Notes: a model not told the origin generated them from the sequence alone. Positions 35,164-44,740 are shown, counted from the first letter of the stretch. The stretch: 64,000 nt of DNA from Liquorilactobacillus hordei DSM 19519 (GCF_019443985.1 NZ_CP049303.1:2170001-2234000); one strand, 5' to 3'. A program made the numbers and translations.

Positions 35164-35778
35164 ATGGACTCATCTTTATTAACAGAGATTATTAACAATT
35201 ATGGATATTTGGGAATTGCTTTACTTCTTGCACTTGAAAATATTTTTCCACCAATCCCTTCTGAGGTCATTTTAGGATTCACCGGCTTTATGACCCTTTC
35301 TAGCAAGTTAAACATTGTAGGCAGTATCATTGCCGCTACGATTGGAGCTTTGATTGGAGCTTTGATTCTATATTTCTTTGGTAAAGTTATTTCAGTTGAA
35401 CGTTTGGAAAAAATTTTGGCTGGCCGTCTAGGCAAAATATTGCATTTTAAGCCGGCTGATTTAGAAAAAGCCGCAGCATTTTTTAATCGCCATGGAAATT
35501 CTGCGGTCTTCTTTGGAAGATTTGTTCCAGTCGTGCGCAGCCTCATCTCGATTCCAGCTGGAATGGCTAATTACCCACTGGGACGATTCATCACTTTTTC
35601 AACTTTAGGGACACTCATTTGGAATACCGTATTAATTTTTATTGGTAGAATGGCTGGTCATGCATGGCCACATGTGATTAACGTGATTGAATCTTATGGT
35701 AAGGTTTTATTAATTGTGTTAATCATATTGTTCATCCTAATCTATGTTATTTATAAAAAGCGAAAAAAAAGAAGCTAA
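35164..35778 (+). CDS. DedA-family membrane protein
   Basis: A 204-aa protein of the DedA/SNARE-associated (VTT) family with segments near residues 12-35, 50-75, 140-165 and 175-198. Family marks are ENIFPPIPSEVIL near the N-terminus and FGRFVPVVRSLISIPAGM in the middle. Members act as phospholipid or undecaprenyl-phosphate flippases. ATG at 35164 follows TTAGGAGCGTAT. Single gene with a terminator behind it. Confidence 0.9.
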   Translation: MDSSLLTEIINNYGYLGIALLLALENIFPPIPSEVILGFTGFMTLSSKLNIVGSIIAATIGALIGALILYFFGKVISVERLEKILAGRLGKILHFKPADLEKAAAFFNRHGNSAVFFGRFVPVVRSLISIPAGMANYPLGRFITFSTLGTLIWNTVLIFIGRMAGHAWPHVINVIESYGKVLLIVLIILFILIYVIYKKRKKRS

Positions 35779-35824
35779 CCTAGTTCACTAAGATTTGAGT
35801 ATTGATAAAGAAATTAAGTTCAAA

Positions 35825-35875
35825 AGAAGAGTATGGCATAAGTCACGATTTCTCAACTTATGCTATACTCTTCTT
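35825..35875. terminator. bidirectional terminator after dedA-type gene
   Basis: AGAAGAGTATGGCATAAGT pairs with ACTTATGCTATACTCTTCT with one internal mismatch, serving the DedA gene and the convergent membrane protein gene. Confidence 0.8.
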
Positions 35876-35889
35876 CAAAAATATTCTAA

Positions 35890-37614
35890 CTATTCTTTTT
35901 TTTGATACTTCTTCTTCAGATGCTTTATTACTCTAAATAATAATAAGACTACAAAAGTAAGCCATGATATAGTCTCAGCTGCTTTAATAATAAACGATGC
36001 CTGATATACTATATTGATTTTATTGTTGCCCTTATTTAAGATCACACCTATTGTATTGCGTTTAGTTTTGGTATAATCAACTTTTTTGCCATTAATAGTA
36101 ACTGTATATGAATTATAATTCAAAAAAGGTAAATCTGCAGACACCTTGTCCTTGGAGGAATATATATTATAAACGATCCCGTTAGGTATACTTTGCGGTG
36201 TTATTTTTTCCCGATGTCCATTGATTAGCGCTACATGTTCCTGAATCTCAACCATGTATTTCTTCATACTCGTATACGGCCAATAGTCAATTGAACCCAC
36301 TCCCTCATTGAAGTCTTTTACCATGTAGTTAAAGCCTTGCTTTGAGGTTATTTGATAGTCAGAAAAAGGTAATTTTTTTTCACTACTAGGTTTGTAGTTA
36401 ATCACTGTCTGATTTGCTCGTGTAATTAGGAAACTGTAGGAAGCACCCAGCAATGAAATAATAACTACACCCAGTATAGCGGTTGTCCAACGATGAACAT
36501 ATTTCGTCTCTGTTATAATAATCCACAATGTTTCAACAGCAAACAATGCCAAAAAGAAATTTGAGATACACAAAATTCTACCTGTCCATTGAAGAACAAC
36601 AATCGGTGTTTTGTTAACAAAATTCCAAACGCCTTCAAATACACTTGTTGTTGCGACAAAAAAAACAATTCCGATTGTACCTACAATCCTGTTAGTGATA
36701 CTCTGTTTCTTCCATAAAAACAAACCTATAACTGTTGTTATTACTAACACCGCACCGACTGACTCATCATTATTCAATGCTTTGATTATGGCATCTCCTA
36801 AACCAATACCTGCCGTTGAAAGCGTACCAGATTTAGTAATGAACAGATGATTGCTTGTATATATTGTAAAAAGTGTACTCCAGTAAAATGCTGTCATTAG
36901 TATTGTAACAATGCCTGCGTAAATAATATATTTCAATTTTCGCCAAAAACCAGTAGCTGTAAATAAAGCAATTACAATAATCAGTATTACTACCACTAAA
37001 TACATCAGAAAGCTCAATATATGTGAGTAGACAACCCCTGTCATCCCCAATGCTAATAACAGCCATTCTGCCTTTTCTCTAAAGAAAATACTGTAAGTCC
37101 CATAAACAATCAACGGTAAAAAAACATAACCTGCTGTCTGACCTACATCAAAAGTTAAAAACATCCAACTAAAATTATATGCTGATAAAACATAAATAAA
37201 AGAAAAGATTAATGCCTTCTTTTTATTACCATTCCAATATTTTAAACCACAGAAATATGAGACAAGCATAGATATAAATACTATAAAGCACCATCCAGAA
37301 TAAATAGCTAAAATTGGGTTACCTATAACTGCCAGTGCTATTGCTAGCGGATAAATAGGTAAAATACCATATACCATGTTGATTGGTGTTCCTACTTGGT
37401 TCATTGCGTATGTCTCAATGTATGAGAAAAATTTTCCTTGCTTGATATTTTGGGCTACATCATATATCCGATTAAGATGAAATGACATATCTACGCCGGC
37501 ATGTAGGGAATTAGCAAAGAAATAAGGCATCATCACTATCACACTAGCTATCAAACAAATTAATGCTGCTATCAGTTGTTTTTGTGTATTCGAAAGTTTA
37601 TTTAATTTGACCAC
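35890..37614 (-). CDS. large polytopic membrane protein with C-terminal extracytoplasmic domain (YfhO-like)
   Basis: A 574-aa protein with about 11 membrane segments, an early loop with HAGVDMSFHLNRIYDVAQ, and a soluble domain (about 400-530) ending in a last membrane segment and basic tail. This layout resembles the GT-C-like YfhO and 6-pyruvoyl-tetrahydropterin-synthase-related membrane proteins thought to act on lipid-linked sugars. Start GTG at 37614 overlaps the end of the upstream gene by 17 bp; an upstream AAAGG is the ribosome site. Function is inferred from fold only. Confidence 0.7.
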   Translation of the reverse strand: MVKLNKLSNTQKQLIAALICLIASVIVMMPYFFANSLHAGVDMSFHLNRIYDVAQNIKQGKFFSYIETYAMNQVGTPINMVYGILPIYPLAIALAVIGNPILAIYSGWCFIVFISMLVSYFCGLKYWNGNKKKALIFSFIYVLSAYNFSWMFLTFDVGQTAGYVFLPLIVYGTYSIFFREKAEWLLLALGMTGVVYSHILSFLMYLVVVILIIVIALFTATGFWRKLKYIIYAGIVTILMTAFYWSTLFTIYTSNHLFITKSGTLSTAGIGLGDAIIKALNNDESVGAVLVITTVIGLFLWKKQSITNRIVGTIGIVFFVATTSVFEGVWNFVNKTPIVVLQWTGRILCISNFFLALFAVETLWIIITETKYVHRWTTAILGVVIISLLGASYSFLITRANQTVINYKPSSEKKLPFSDYQITSKQGFNYMVKDFNEGVGSIDYWPYTSMKKYMVEIQEHVALINGHREKITPQSIPNGIVYNIYSSKDKVSADLPFLNYNSYTVTINGKKVDYTKTKRNTIGVILNKGNNKINIVYQASFIIKAAETISWLTFVVLLLFRVIKHLKKKYQKKE

Positions 37615-38422
37615 TCTTCTTCATCCTTTTCAGTTTTAGATAAATCAGTCCGACGATCAACAATAAAATTGTTAGTATGGAGATCACTCTTGCAACAATA
37701 TATAACATTGGTGTGTTATATCTAATTTTTATTACAGCACTACGTTTATTTTTTACATGAACTTGTGCCAATGAATGCTTGCTTACAAAGAGTGTTGTTC
37801 TTTTACCATTCACATAGGCTGTATAATCTTTAGCGTTGTATATAAAGAACGGTAGAACAATGCTTGAATTCTTATTTTTTAAGTTGCCTACCTTATATTT
37901 CATCGCCTGATAACCTGATTCCATTGAACTAGCACTTAAATAATATTTGTACTTGTTTACAATAATCTGATGATAAAAAACCTTTTTTCTAACCACATTA
38001 GCCGCATATGGCACATAATCCTCATATTGTACTGACTCTGCTACCGCCTGGTTTAATGAGAGTGAATTTAAATACCCCTTTGCATTTAATCGATGTGCAT
38101 AAGGTGTCATAAAATTCAATAAGACAAAGCCACAAAATAGTGCAGCTATCGGGTTAGTGGTAAAAATAAAGCGTGGCAAAATAAACAGTAAACTTGTAAT
38201 CCAAGGATAAAGCCCAGTATATGCATTAGCTATTCCTTGGAACCCAATAAAATTAACTAGTACAGGTAGTTTCCCATGCTTTAAAGCTTGATAAATTGAT
38301 TCCCACCTTGTTAAATGAACCCCGCCATCGTAAGTAACCTTAAAATAACCACCTAAAAATGCAGGAACTGTCGCAATAATTGCTAAAACTAAAAAAGAAG
38401 TATAAGATATACTTTCTCCCAT
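37598..38422 (-). CDS. shortened paralogue of the YfhO-like membrane protein, internally deleted
   Basis: A 274-aa product. Its first 100 residues match the start of such proteins (YFKVTYDGGVHLTRWESIYQ aligns with the HAGVDMSFHLNRIYD region next door). At about residue 107 it jumps directly to the C-terminal soluble domain (NAKDYTAYVNGKRTTLF aligns with NYNSYTVTINGKKVDYT) and final membrane segment. Some 300 residues with most membrane spans are missing, with the frame kept. Either a deletion derivative or a naturally reduced form. The downstream gene overlaps it by 17 bp. Confidence 0.6.
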   Translation of the reverse strand: MGESISYTSFLVLAIIATVPAFLGGYFKVTYDGGVHLTRWESIYQALKHGKLPVLVNFIGFQGIANAYTGLYPWITSLLFILPRFIFTTNPIAALFCGFVLLNFMTPYAHRLNAKGYLNSLSLNQAVAESVQYEDYVPYAANVVRKKVFYHQIIVNKYKYYLSASSMESGYQAMKYKVGNLKNKNSSIVLPFFIYNAKDYTAYVNGKRTTLFVSKHSLAQVHVKNKRSAVIKIRYNTPMLYIVARVISILTILLLIVGLIYLKLKRMKKSGQIK

Positions 38423-38720
38423 TTTCTAACATGTCTGTAAATAATCATGAATATTATCCTTTTTTTGATATTTTGTTATGCTTTTGAATGCTACCCGTTT
38501 ATAAAGGTAATCTAATATCTTATCGTCTTCATGAATTTTTTATGAACTTTTAGACACTTTTTGAATAAGGATTTCTTACACATTTACTTTTTTATCAACA
38601 TTATCAACTATATAGTTATCTAATCTAGTTCATTATTAGTTCTTGTAAAATTTAAACTACTTCCGTAACAATGAACATTACAATTTTCAAGTGTTTTTAC
38701 CTAGGTACATGCAAATTTGG
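38423..38720. other. intergenic stretch without recognised genes
   Basis: AT-rich divergent gap. Apart from the OsmC promoter (extended -10 TGGTATAAT, TATAAT at 38721-38726) I see no gene, repeat or RNA element. Confidence 0.4.
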
Positions 38721-38772
38721 TATAATAATAGAGAATGTAACCGAAATCATTATATCGGAGGGATCCTTTTTT

Positions 38773-39210
38773 ATGAAAAAAATATCACTATATCACACAG
38801 AAATAGAAAATAAAGATGGTATCTCCGGTCATGTCCGCTCACTGACCGATGATGCATTTAACCAATTAACAAGTAGTCCATTAAAATCTGTCCCTGGAAC
38901 TAATCCTGAGCAATTACTTGGAGCTGCACTAGCTACGTGTTTAAATGCTACTCTTGAAGCAGAAGAAAAACGGAGAAACTTGCCACATCAGGCCATTGTT
39001 CGCGTAGCGGTTGATATGGGTCGTGATTATCAGGGATTTCAATTCTGGCTACGAGTACAAGTCAAATTACCTCAGGTTGACCAACAAGAAGCACAAGAAA
39101 TTTTAGCAATTTGCGAACAACGCTGTCCCGTTGCCAAACTGTTAGCTAAAAGTCAAAACGTTAAAATTGAATTGGTGAATGAGTTCGGATTCAAGGAGGA
39201 ATTTAAATGA
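38773..39210 (+). CDS. OsmC/Ohr-family peroxide-resistance protein
   Basis: The start at 38773 is chosen because of TATCGGAGGGATCC upstream and because family members begin near MKKISLYHT; this gives 145 aa. The two redox cysteines of thiol-dependent peroxidases are present in LGAALATCLNATLE and EQRCPVAKLL. It should reduce organic hydroperoxides in the cytoplasm. Its TGA stop overlaps the ATG of the lipoate ligase gene, so the two are translationally coupled; Ohr-type enzymes use lipoyl proteins as electron donors, which makes this pairing meaningful. Confidence 0.88.
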   Translation: MKKISLYHTEIENKDGISGHVRSLTDDAFNQLTSSPLKSVPGTNPEQLLGAALATCLNATLEAEEKRRNLPHQAIVRVAVDMGRDYQGFQFWLRVQVKLPQVDQQEAQEILAICEQRCPVAKLLAKSQNVKIELVNEFGFKEEFK

Positions 39211-40220
39211 AGTATTTAGTAACTGACCAAAGAGACATCCGCTATAATCTAGCTTTAGAGACCTACTTAATGGAACAATCAGATTTGCAAGAACCAATTC
39301 TTTATTTTTATATTAATTCTCCCTGCATTATCCTTGGTCGCAATCAGAATGTATATGAAGAAGTGAACTTAGACTATGTTAGACAGCATCAAATAATTGT
39401 TACACGGCGTACTTCTGGTGGTGGTGCAGTCTTTGATGATCTTGGAAATGTCAGCTTTAGTTTTATTACTAAAGATGATGGTCATTCCAATGGTAATTTT
39501 TCAAAATTTACTGAGCCAGTAATTACTGCTTTGCATGAAATGGGGGCAGTTGACGCAAAATTAGTTGGTAGAAATGATTTGCAAATTAATGGTAAAAAAT
39601 TCTCAGGTAATGCGATGCGCCTACAACGCGGAAGGATGTTTTCTCATGGAACCTTGATGTACGATGTGAATTTAAACGTAATTGCAAAAGCATTGAATGT
39701 ACCGAAAGATAAAATAGCAGCCAAAGGAATTAAATCGGTTCACAGCCGAGTTACCAACCTTAAGCCGTTTTTTACTCCTAACTATCAGCAATTAACAATT
39801 GAAGAATTCCGTGATACATTGGCACAAAAGATTTTGGGCGTAACTGATTTAAACCAAGCCAATGAGTATTTTCTGGATGATACTGCCAAACAAGCCGTCG
39901 CGGATATAAATCATAAGATTTTCAGTGATTGGAATTGGATTTACGGAAACTCACCGCAGGCTTCTATTCAGCACCGACAACATTTTGACCAAGGAACAAT
40001 CGATTTTCGCTTACAGATTAAGCATGGTTGTATCAGCTACCTGCAAGTTTATGGTGATTTTTTTGGGCAAACTGATGTTAAAAAATTTACTGAGAAATTG
40101 ATTGGTGTTCGTTATGATCGAGATGCTATTACTGAGGTTTTAGATAAAGTAGACTTACAACCTTATTTTGGTAAGATTGAGCGACAGTCGATTATTGATT
40201 TGCTGGTAAGACAAGAATAG
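39207..40220 (+). CDS. lplA: lipoate-protein ligase A
   Basis: Attaches free lipoate to E2 subunits or GcvH through lipoyl-AMP. A 337-aa protein with the N-terminal BPL_LplA domain (RRTSGGGAVFDDLGNVSFSF, GRNDLQINGKKFSGNAM with the catalytic lysine) and the C-terminal LplA accessory domain. The start ATG overlaps the OsmC stop by 4 bp. No lipoyl-dependent complex is in the window. Confidence 0.93.
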   Translation: MKYLVTDQRDIRYNLALETYLMEQSDLQEPILYFYINSPCIILGRNQNVYEEVNLDYVRQHQIIVTRRTSGGGAVFDDLGNVSFSFITKDDGHSNGNFSKFTEPVITALHEMGAVDAKLVGRNDLQINGKKFSGNAMRLQRGRMFSHGTLMYDVNLNVIAKALNVPKDKIAAKGIKSVHSRVTNLKPFFTPNYQQLTIEEFRDTLAQKILGVTDLNQANEYFLDDTAKQAVADINHKIFSDWNWIYGNSPQASIQHRQHFDQGTIDFRLQIKHGCISYLQVYGDFFGQTDVKKFTEKLIGVRYDRDAITEVLDKVDLQPYFGKIERQSIIDLLVRQE

Positions 40221-40242
40221 CTCACAAGAAGAAATGTATAAT

Positions 40243-40392
40243 AAAAGCTGAGAAAATTTGAGTACTAATTCGAAATTAGACGAAAATTTTTCCCAGCTTT
40301 TTACTGTCTTTTTGTTTTAAATGAGGCTGTGCCAAAAGTTAAATTTTGACCCAGCCTCGCTAATTATTTCGTATAAACGTGTTCCATCTGTA
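40243..40392. repeat. intergenic palindromic repeat, copy A, containing terminators
   Basis: The first half (40243-40303) is a terminator with arms AAAAGCTGAGAAAATTT and AAATTTTTCCCAGCTTTTT and holds GAGTACTAATTCGAAATTAG, related to the core of copies B and C in reverse. The second half has a hairpin with arms GAGGCTG and CAGCCTC around GCCAAAAGTTAAATTTTGAC (40322-40358), then CTAATTATTTCGTATAAACGTGTTCC, closely matching the beginning of copy B. It lies between convergent lplA and dehydrogenase genes and presumably ends both. Confidence 0.65.
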
Positions 40393-40397
40393 GCATA

Positions 40398-41486
40398 CTA
40401 TTCTTTAATTTCTTGCGGTAACTTAATTGCAAATTTTTCGGCAATTGCAGTAATCTCTTGGATTGTTTTCGGATCTATGACAACACCATGCTTCGAATTA
40501 TGGTCATAGTTACGATATTCACGGTCGCCAGGAATCATAATATGGGTTCCTGGTATATGATCTAAATTCCGAATACGCTCAAACATTTTTTCAGCATTAG
40601 CTTTCAAAGTTGCTAAATCACCAAAAAAAGCAGGGTTAATAACCATAAAGAATTGACTAAAGTCGTGCTTGCCAGTGTTGGTATCCGCCGAAATTGATCC
40701 TTGAGCTAAGATCCCCGTCAACAATTCAACAACTAACGAATTACCAAAACCTTTGTAGTTTGAATTTTCCTCCCGATTACCACCAAGAGTCAATACCCCA
40801 CCACCGGATTGATGTTCCGTAAAGGCAACTTCAGATAAAATTTCAGCAGCTTTTTTCGAATCATGAATAATATTTCGCTCACGATCAATGGCCCATTCTC
40901 CCAAAATTGGCTTTTGGTTCTTAGCCAAAACCATAATTTTACCGCTAGAAACACTTGATGTCGCCCCATCAAAAACAAAAGGATGTGGATCAGCTGGGAA
41001 AGTAAAAGCAAAAGCATTTGAACCCAAGAAAGCTTCGATTGCATTAGTCGGTACAACGAGCGGTCGTGTATTAGTAGTCGAAATCCCAATCAAGCCTGCT
41101 TCGGCCGCTAAGCGAGAATAATACCCAGCTGTGCCAAAATGATTTGAGTTGCGAATAACGGCCATAGCAATATTAGTAGTTTTGGCTTTTTTTATTAGAC
41201 TCTTAATTGCCAAAGCAGATGCAATCTGTCCCATATTTCCGTTAGCATCAAGTAATAGACTGGTATCCGTTTCTTTTAAAGTTTTGACCTCATTTTGTGG
41301 TTTGATAGTGCCATCTTTAACCATTCGGATATACCAATCAAGTCGTTGAATTCCATGAGAAGAAATTCCTCTTAAATCCGCATCCACTAAAGTATCAGCT
41401 AATAATGTGCCATCAGTAGCAGAAAAGCCAGCTTTTTGGAAGACTTCTTCTAAAAATTCAGTTTCAGCTGTAGCAGTAATTCGCAT
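40398..41486 (-). CDS. Ldh2-family (malate/L-lactate-type) NAD(P)-dependent dehydrogenase
   Basis: Oxidoreductase of the malate/L-sulfolactate dehydrogenase (Ldh2/YlbC/ComC) family, 362 aa from ATG 41486 (AAAGAAGTG upstream). Motifs are the catalytic histidine region DLRGISSHGIQRL, RNSNHFGTAGYYS and TNTRPLVVPT for cofactor binding. Members reduce 2-oxo acids such as pyruvate, oxaloacetate or branched 2-oxo acids. A T-box leader precedes it, so expression answers to an uncharged tRNA; this suggests a 2-oxo acid linked to amino acid metabolism, possibly 2-oxoisocaproate. The exact substrate is inferred. Confidence 0.82.
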   Translation of the reverse strand: MRITATAETEFLEEVFQKAGFSATDGTLLADTLVDADLRGISSHGIQRLDWYIRMVKDGTIKPQNEVKTLKETDTSLLLDANGNMGQIASALAIKSLIKKAKTTNIAMAVIRNSNHFGTAGYYSRLAAEAGLIGISTTNTRPLVVPTNAIEAFLGSNAFAFTFPADPHPFVFDGATSSVSSGKIMVLAKNQKPILGEWAIDRERNIIHDSKKAAEILSEVAFTEHQSGGGVLTLGGNREENSNYKGFGNSLVVELLTGILAQGSISADTNTGKHDFSQFFMVINPAFFGDLATLKANAEKMFERIRNLDHIPGTHIMIPGDREYRNYDHNSKHGVVIDPKTIQEITAIAEKFAIKLPQEIKE

Positions 41487-41524
41487 AAAAAACACTTCTT
41501 TCTTTAATTATTTTTAAACAACAA

Positions 41525-41765
41525 ACAAAAAACCCGTTCGACACTATTCTCATAGTGCAAGACGGGTTGACCGTGGTACCACTTGCTCTTCATTTATCAT
41601 TTGATAAATCTCAATGACATAAATTGTCAAAAAAGATAACGGATTTTACCGATTGAATAGCTTACACCATTCAACATTAATTTGAGCTCATTTTCATCAG
41701 TCGTTACCTACACCTTTTCAGCTCCCGGTGCTCTCTCTAAAATAACAAAACTGAATCTCTTCTCA
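41525..41765 (-). promoter_or_regulatory. T-box riboswitch upstream of the Ldh2-family gene
   Basis: On the minus strand the leader begins with AGAGAGAGCACCGGGAGCTG (T-box stem I start), contains the T-box AAGTGGTACCACGG (41571-41584), and ends in a terminator with arms CAACCCGT and ACGGGTT followed by TTTTTT (41525-41570). The specifier codon is uncertain; GAGCTCA in stem I could present CUC (leucine). Confidence 0.88.
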
Positions 41766-41940
41766 AAAATTATTTACGTTCATTAAAGAACAAAACTTGA
41801 TAGATGTCAATCATGAAAAAATTAACTTTCAATGATCATTAGCTGGCAAGGTGTGCTTGATCAATCAGATACAAAAATAAATTGAAATTCAAAATGATAC
41901 AACATATACTAAAACTAATATTTTTTTAAGGAGTGAAACC

Positions 41941-42489
41941 ATGTTTACATACAAAATTGATTCTGAAGTTAGTCTAGCGTTACCCAGACCCAAAATCGAC
42001 GCCGCACCTCTTTTTCAAATTATTAAAGAGAGTCACGAAGAATTACAGGTTTGGTTGCCTTGGGTTCCCTCACTGAAAAGTATTGAAGATGAAGAAACAT
42101 TTCTTAGTGGTGTCTTAAAAAACTTTGGTAATGAACGCTCATTAAATACAGTTATTCTATACCGAGACACCCCTGTAGGAATGATTAGCTTCAACAAATT
42201 TAACACAACAAACCAATGTGCGGATATAGGTTATTGGCTAGGAACTAAACATGTAGGTAATGGAATTGTTCACCGCGCCGTTGCCGGAATGTGTACGATT
42301 GGATTTACAGACTATGATATTCATAAAATCGAAATTCATGCAGCAGTGGAAAACGTACGCAGTAATCAAGTTGCAAAAAAAGCTGGTTTCCATCTTGATG
42401 GCTTACTTCGAGCAAACGAGTTGCTAGCTGATGGATTCCATGATGAAAATGTTTGGTCATTGCTTAAAGAAGAATGGGAAAAGCACTAG
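41941..42489 (+). CDS. GNAT-family N-acetyltransferase (RimJ/RimL type)
   Basis: A 182-aa acetyltransferase resembling ribosomal-protein serine/alanine acetyltransferases. Features are LQVWLPWVPSLKS at the N-terminus, IGYWLGTKHVGNGIV in the acetyl-CoA region and HKIEIHAAVENVRSNQVAKKAGF. It acetylates an amine of a protein or small molecule; the target is unknown. ATG at 41941 follows TAAGGAGTGAAACC. Single gene. Confidence 0.88.
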   Translation: MFTYKIDSEVSLALPRPKIDAAPLFQIIKESHEELQVWLPWVPSLKSIEDEETFLSGVLKNFGNERSLNTVILYRDTPVGMISFNKFNTTNQCADIGYWLGTKHVGNGIVHRAVAGMCTIGFTDYDIHKIEIHAAVENVRSNQVAKKAGFHLDGLLRANELLADGFHDENVWSLLKEEWEKH

Positions 42490-42679
42490 TTTCATGTCTT
42501 CAATTCTTTTCATTTTTACGAACTAACTCAACATCCAAAACATAAGTTCATCTAAACATTAAATAATATTTTTAACTATGAGCACCAGAGATCTATCTCT
42601 GTTTGACTCTTAGGCAGTAACAATATTATTTTTTATGTTATTCTGAAATTAGTAATAATTTAAAATTCAAGGTGATAAT

Positions 42680-43630
42680 ATGAAAGCACTATATTTTAAT
42701 AATTTTGGAGATAACTCTGTTTTGAAGTATGGAAATATTCAGTCACCCCAAATAAATGCGGAGCAAATATTAGTTAAAACTCAATTTATTGGATTGAATT
42801 TTGCCGATATTTATCGTCGACGTGGCACATATCACATTGAAAAACACCATCCTTACATTAATGGTTACGAGGCACTTGGCGAAGTTGTTGCAGTTGGTAG
42901 CCATATTAATGACTTCAAGTTAGGAGATACTGTCTTCTTTGTTGATGTGCCTTTCGCTAATGCAGAATATGTCAGCGTTCCGTCTGAAAATGCAATTATA
43001 GTCCCTGAAAACCTAGATCCAAAAATAATTGCTTCTGTTGGCCTACAGGGATTAACTGCTGATTTTCTAGCACATGATCTCGGAAAAAACCTTCCCGGTA
43101 ACAATGTATTCATTCACGGCATCAGTGGCGGTGTTGGCCAGATATTGTCACAAATGCTAACCAGTGATGGTATAAATGTTTATGGGATCACCTCAACACT
43201 TGCAAAGCAAACATTGGCTCTTCAACAAGGAGCGGTCAAAATTTTCTTAAGAAATACTCCTTGGAATCAGAATTTGAACGGAAAATTTGATACTATTTAT
43301 GACGGTGTAGGAAAAACACTTGAACAGAGTCTAGCTCTTGCAACTAACAAAGGAAAAGTCATTTTTTATGGTATGTCTGGAGGAAATCCTCCAAAAATTG
43401 ATCCCATTAAACTATTAAATCAATCAAAAAGCATCCTGACTGGAGACTTGTGGGATTATCTGAGTAATGCAATCGAACGAAAGAAGCGCAGTCAAAGATT
43501 ATTTTCTTATTTTCAAGAAAATAAGATAAAGATTAGTGAACCAACAATTTTTTCATTAGCTGATGGTCAAAAAGCCTATGAGTATTTAGAATCTGGAAAA
43601 AGTGCTGGTAAAATTTTATTAAAGCCTTGA
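42680..43630 (+). CDS. zinc-independent alcohol dehydrogenase / quinone oxidoreductase (MDR family)
   Basis: A 316-aa medium-chain reductase of the NADPH:quinone oxidoreductase group. It has the GroES-like domain (LNFADIYRRRGTYH, GYEALGEVVAVG), nucleotide-binding HGISGGVGQILSQ and no zinc-ligand cysteines. It likely reduces quinones or enals with NADPH. ATG at 42680 follows CAAGGTGATAAT. The nearby decayed SDR and HxlR genes suggest this was once part of a redox-stress cluster. Confidence 0.88.
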   Translation: MKALYFNNFGDNSVLKYGNIQSPQINAEQILVKTQFIGLNFADIYRRRGTYHIEKHHPYINGYEALGEVVAVGSHINDFKLGDTVFFVDVPFANAEYVSVPSENAIIVPENLDPKIIASVGLQGLTADFLAHDLGKNLPGNNVFIHGISGGVGQILSQMLTSDGINVYGITSTLAKQTLALQQGAVKIFLRNTPWNQNLNGKFDTIYDGVGKTLEQSLALATNKGKVIFYGMSGGNPPKIDPIKLLNQSKSILTGDLWDYLSNAIERKKRSQRLFSYFQENKIKISEPTIFSLADGQKAYEYLESGKSAGKILLKP

Positions 43631-43674
43631 AAAAAATTTTAAAATGAATTTCAATATAGCAAATAAGGTGAATT

Positions 43675-44190
43675 ATGCAATTAACAAAAAACGACCTAGC
43701 AAAACACTATTTTTATAAGACTGAATTAATCCAATTATGCCGTGAACGTAGATTACCAACATATGGAACAAAGGCTGAATTAAACTATTATTTATCTTGC
43801 TACTTAGATGGCATACCTTCAAAAGAAATCCAACCTCTACGCACAAATAATCGAAAAGCTCTAACAAAAACTGATATAAACTTAGAAACGAAATTAATTG
43901 GAGAAGGCTTCACGTTTAATGAGCACGCTCGTCTCTTCTTTGCCAACTATTATCATGTTAAAAAATTCAGTTTTAAAAAAGAAATGGCAATTATCAAACG
44001 ACGAGTTGAAACCCAAAATCAGACAGAATACACTGTCAGAGACCTAATAAAAGAACTTAAGAATTCTAAAAAAATAGTTAACACACCAGAGGAACAAACT
44101 TATCAAAGGAACTCTCATCAAAATATTCAGCCGAACAAGTTGCTTTCCAACAGACTGATGTATCTAATGCAATATCTGTTGCTGATTTGA
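43675..44190 (+). CDS. SAP-domain-like protein, C-terminus probably replaced
   Basis: The N-terminal 60 residues resemble SAP (DUF6434-type) proteins of unknown function: FYKTELIQLCRERRLPTYGTKAELNYYL; a second block LIGEGFTFNEHARLFFANYY fits the same family. From about residue 145 (after TPEEQTYQ) the frame runs into DNA that in another frame is part of a short-chain dehydrogenase. The last 25 residues are thus probably not native, and the gene looks truncated by a deletion that joined the two. DNA binding is suggested by the SAP fold only. Confidence 0.6.
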   Translation: MQLTKNDLAKHYFYKTELIQLCRERRLPTYGTKAELNYYLSCYLDGIPSKEIQPLRTNNRKALTKTDINLETKLIGEGFTFNEHARLFFANYYHVKKFSFKKEMAIIKRRVETQNQTEYTVRDLIKELKNSKKIVNTPEEQTYQRNSHQNIQPNKLLSNRLMYLMQYLLLI

Positions 44191-44740
44191 AACTTAAAAC
44201 AAGTCAGCTATTTGGATGAGTTGATAGTATTATTAATAACGCCGTTATTTTTACCAAAGGTGCTTTGCATGAAGTTACCAAAGATGCTTGGGATCGAATC
44301 ATGGCAATTGATGTAAAATCAGTTTACTTGATGACAAAAGAATTTGTACCTGACATGATAGAACAAAAAGCAGGTACAATTGTTAATACTGCTTCTATCT
44401 CTGGATTAACCGGTGATTATAATATGGCCGCTTATGATGCTGCTAAAAGGAGCATTAGTAAATCTGGTTCGTGCAATGGCCCTTGATTACGGTAAATATG
44501 GGATTAGGGTTAACAATGTTAATCCCGGTCCAACAATGACCCCCTATGTTTAAAGCCAATCCTCAATCAATAATTGATACCTTCAAACAGGCTAGCCCAC
44601 TTGGAAAATTAGCGGAAGCAGATGATATTGCTCGTGTTATGTATTTCTTATCCTCTGATGAATCTAATCCAATTACTGGTGAAAATATTCCTGTTTCTGC
44701 TGGCTTTGAAGTTTATAGCGGCCAACCCGTTCAAAAATAA
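44107..44740 (+). pseudogene. short-chain dehydrogenase/reductase pseudogene
   Basis: Pieces of a classical SDR are visible: AFQQTDVSNAISVADL, VDSIINNAVIFTKGALHEV, TIVNTASISGL, YDAAK, then NVNPGPTMTP and DDIARVMYFLSSDESN. The N-terminal GxxxGxG nucleotide site is missing. There is an in-frame TGA at FG*VD (probably CGA to TGA), a one-base gain in AAAAGG near 44448 and one in CCCCC near 44540. The gene is therefore non-functional. It abuts the truncated SAP-type gene. Confidence 0.85.
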
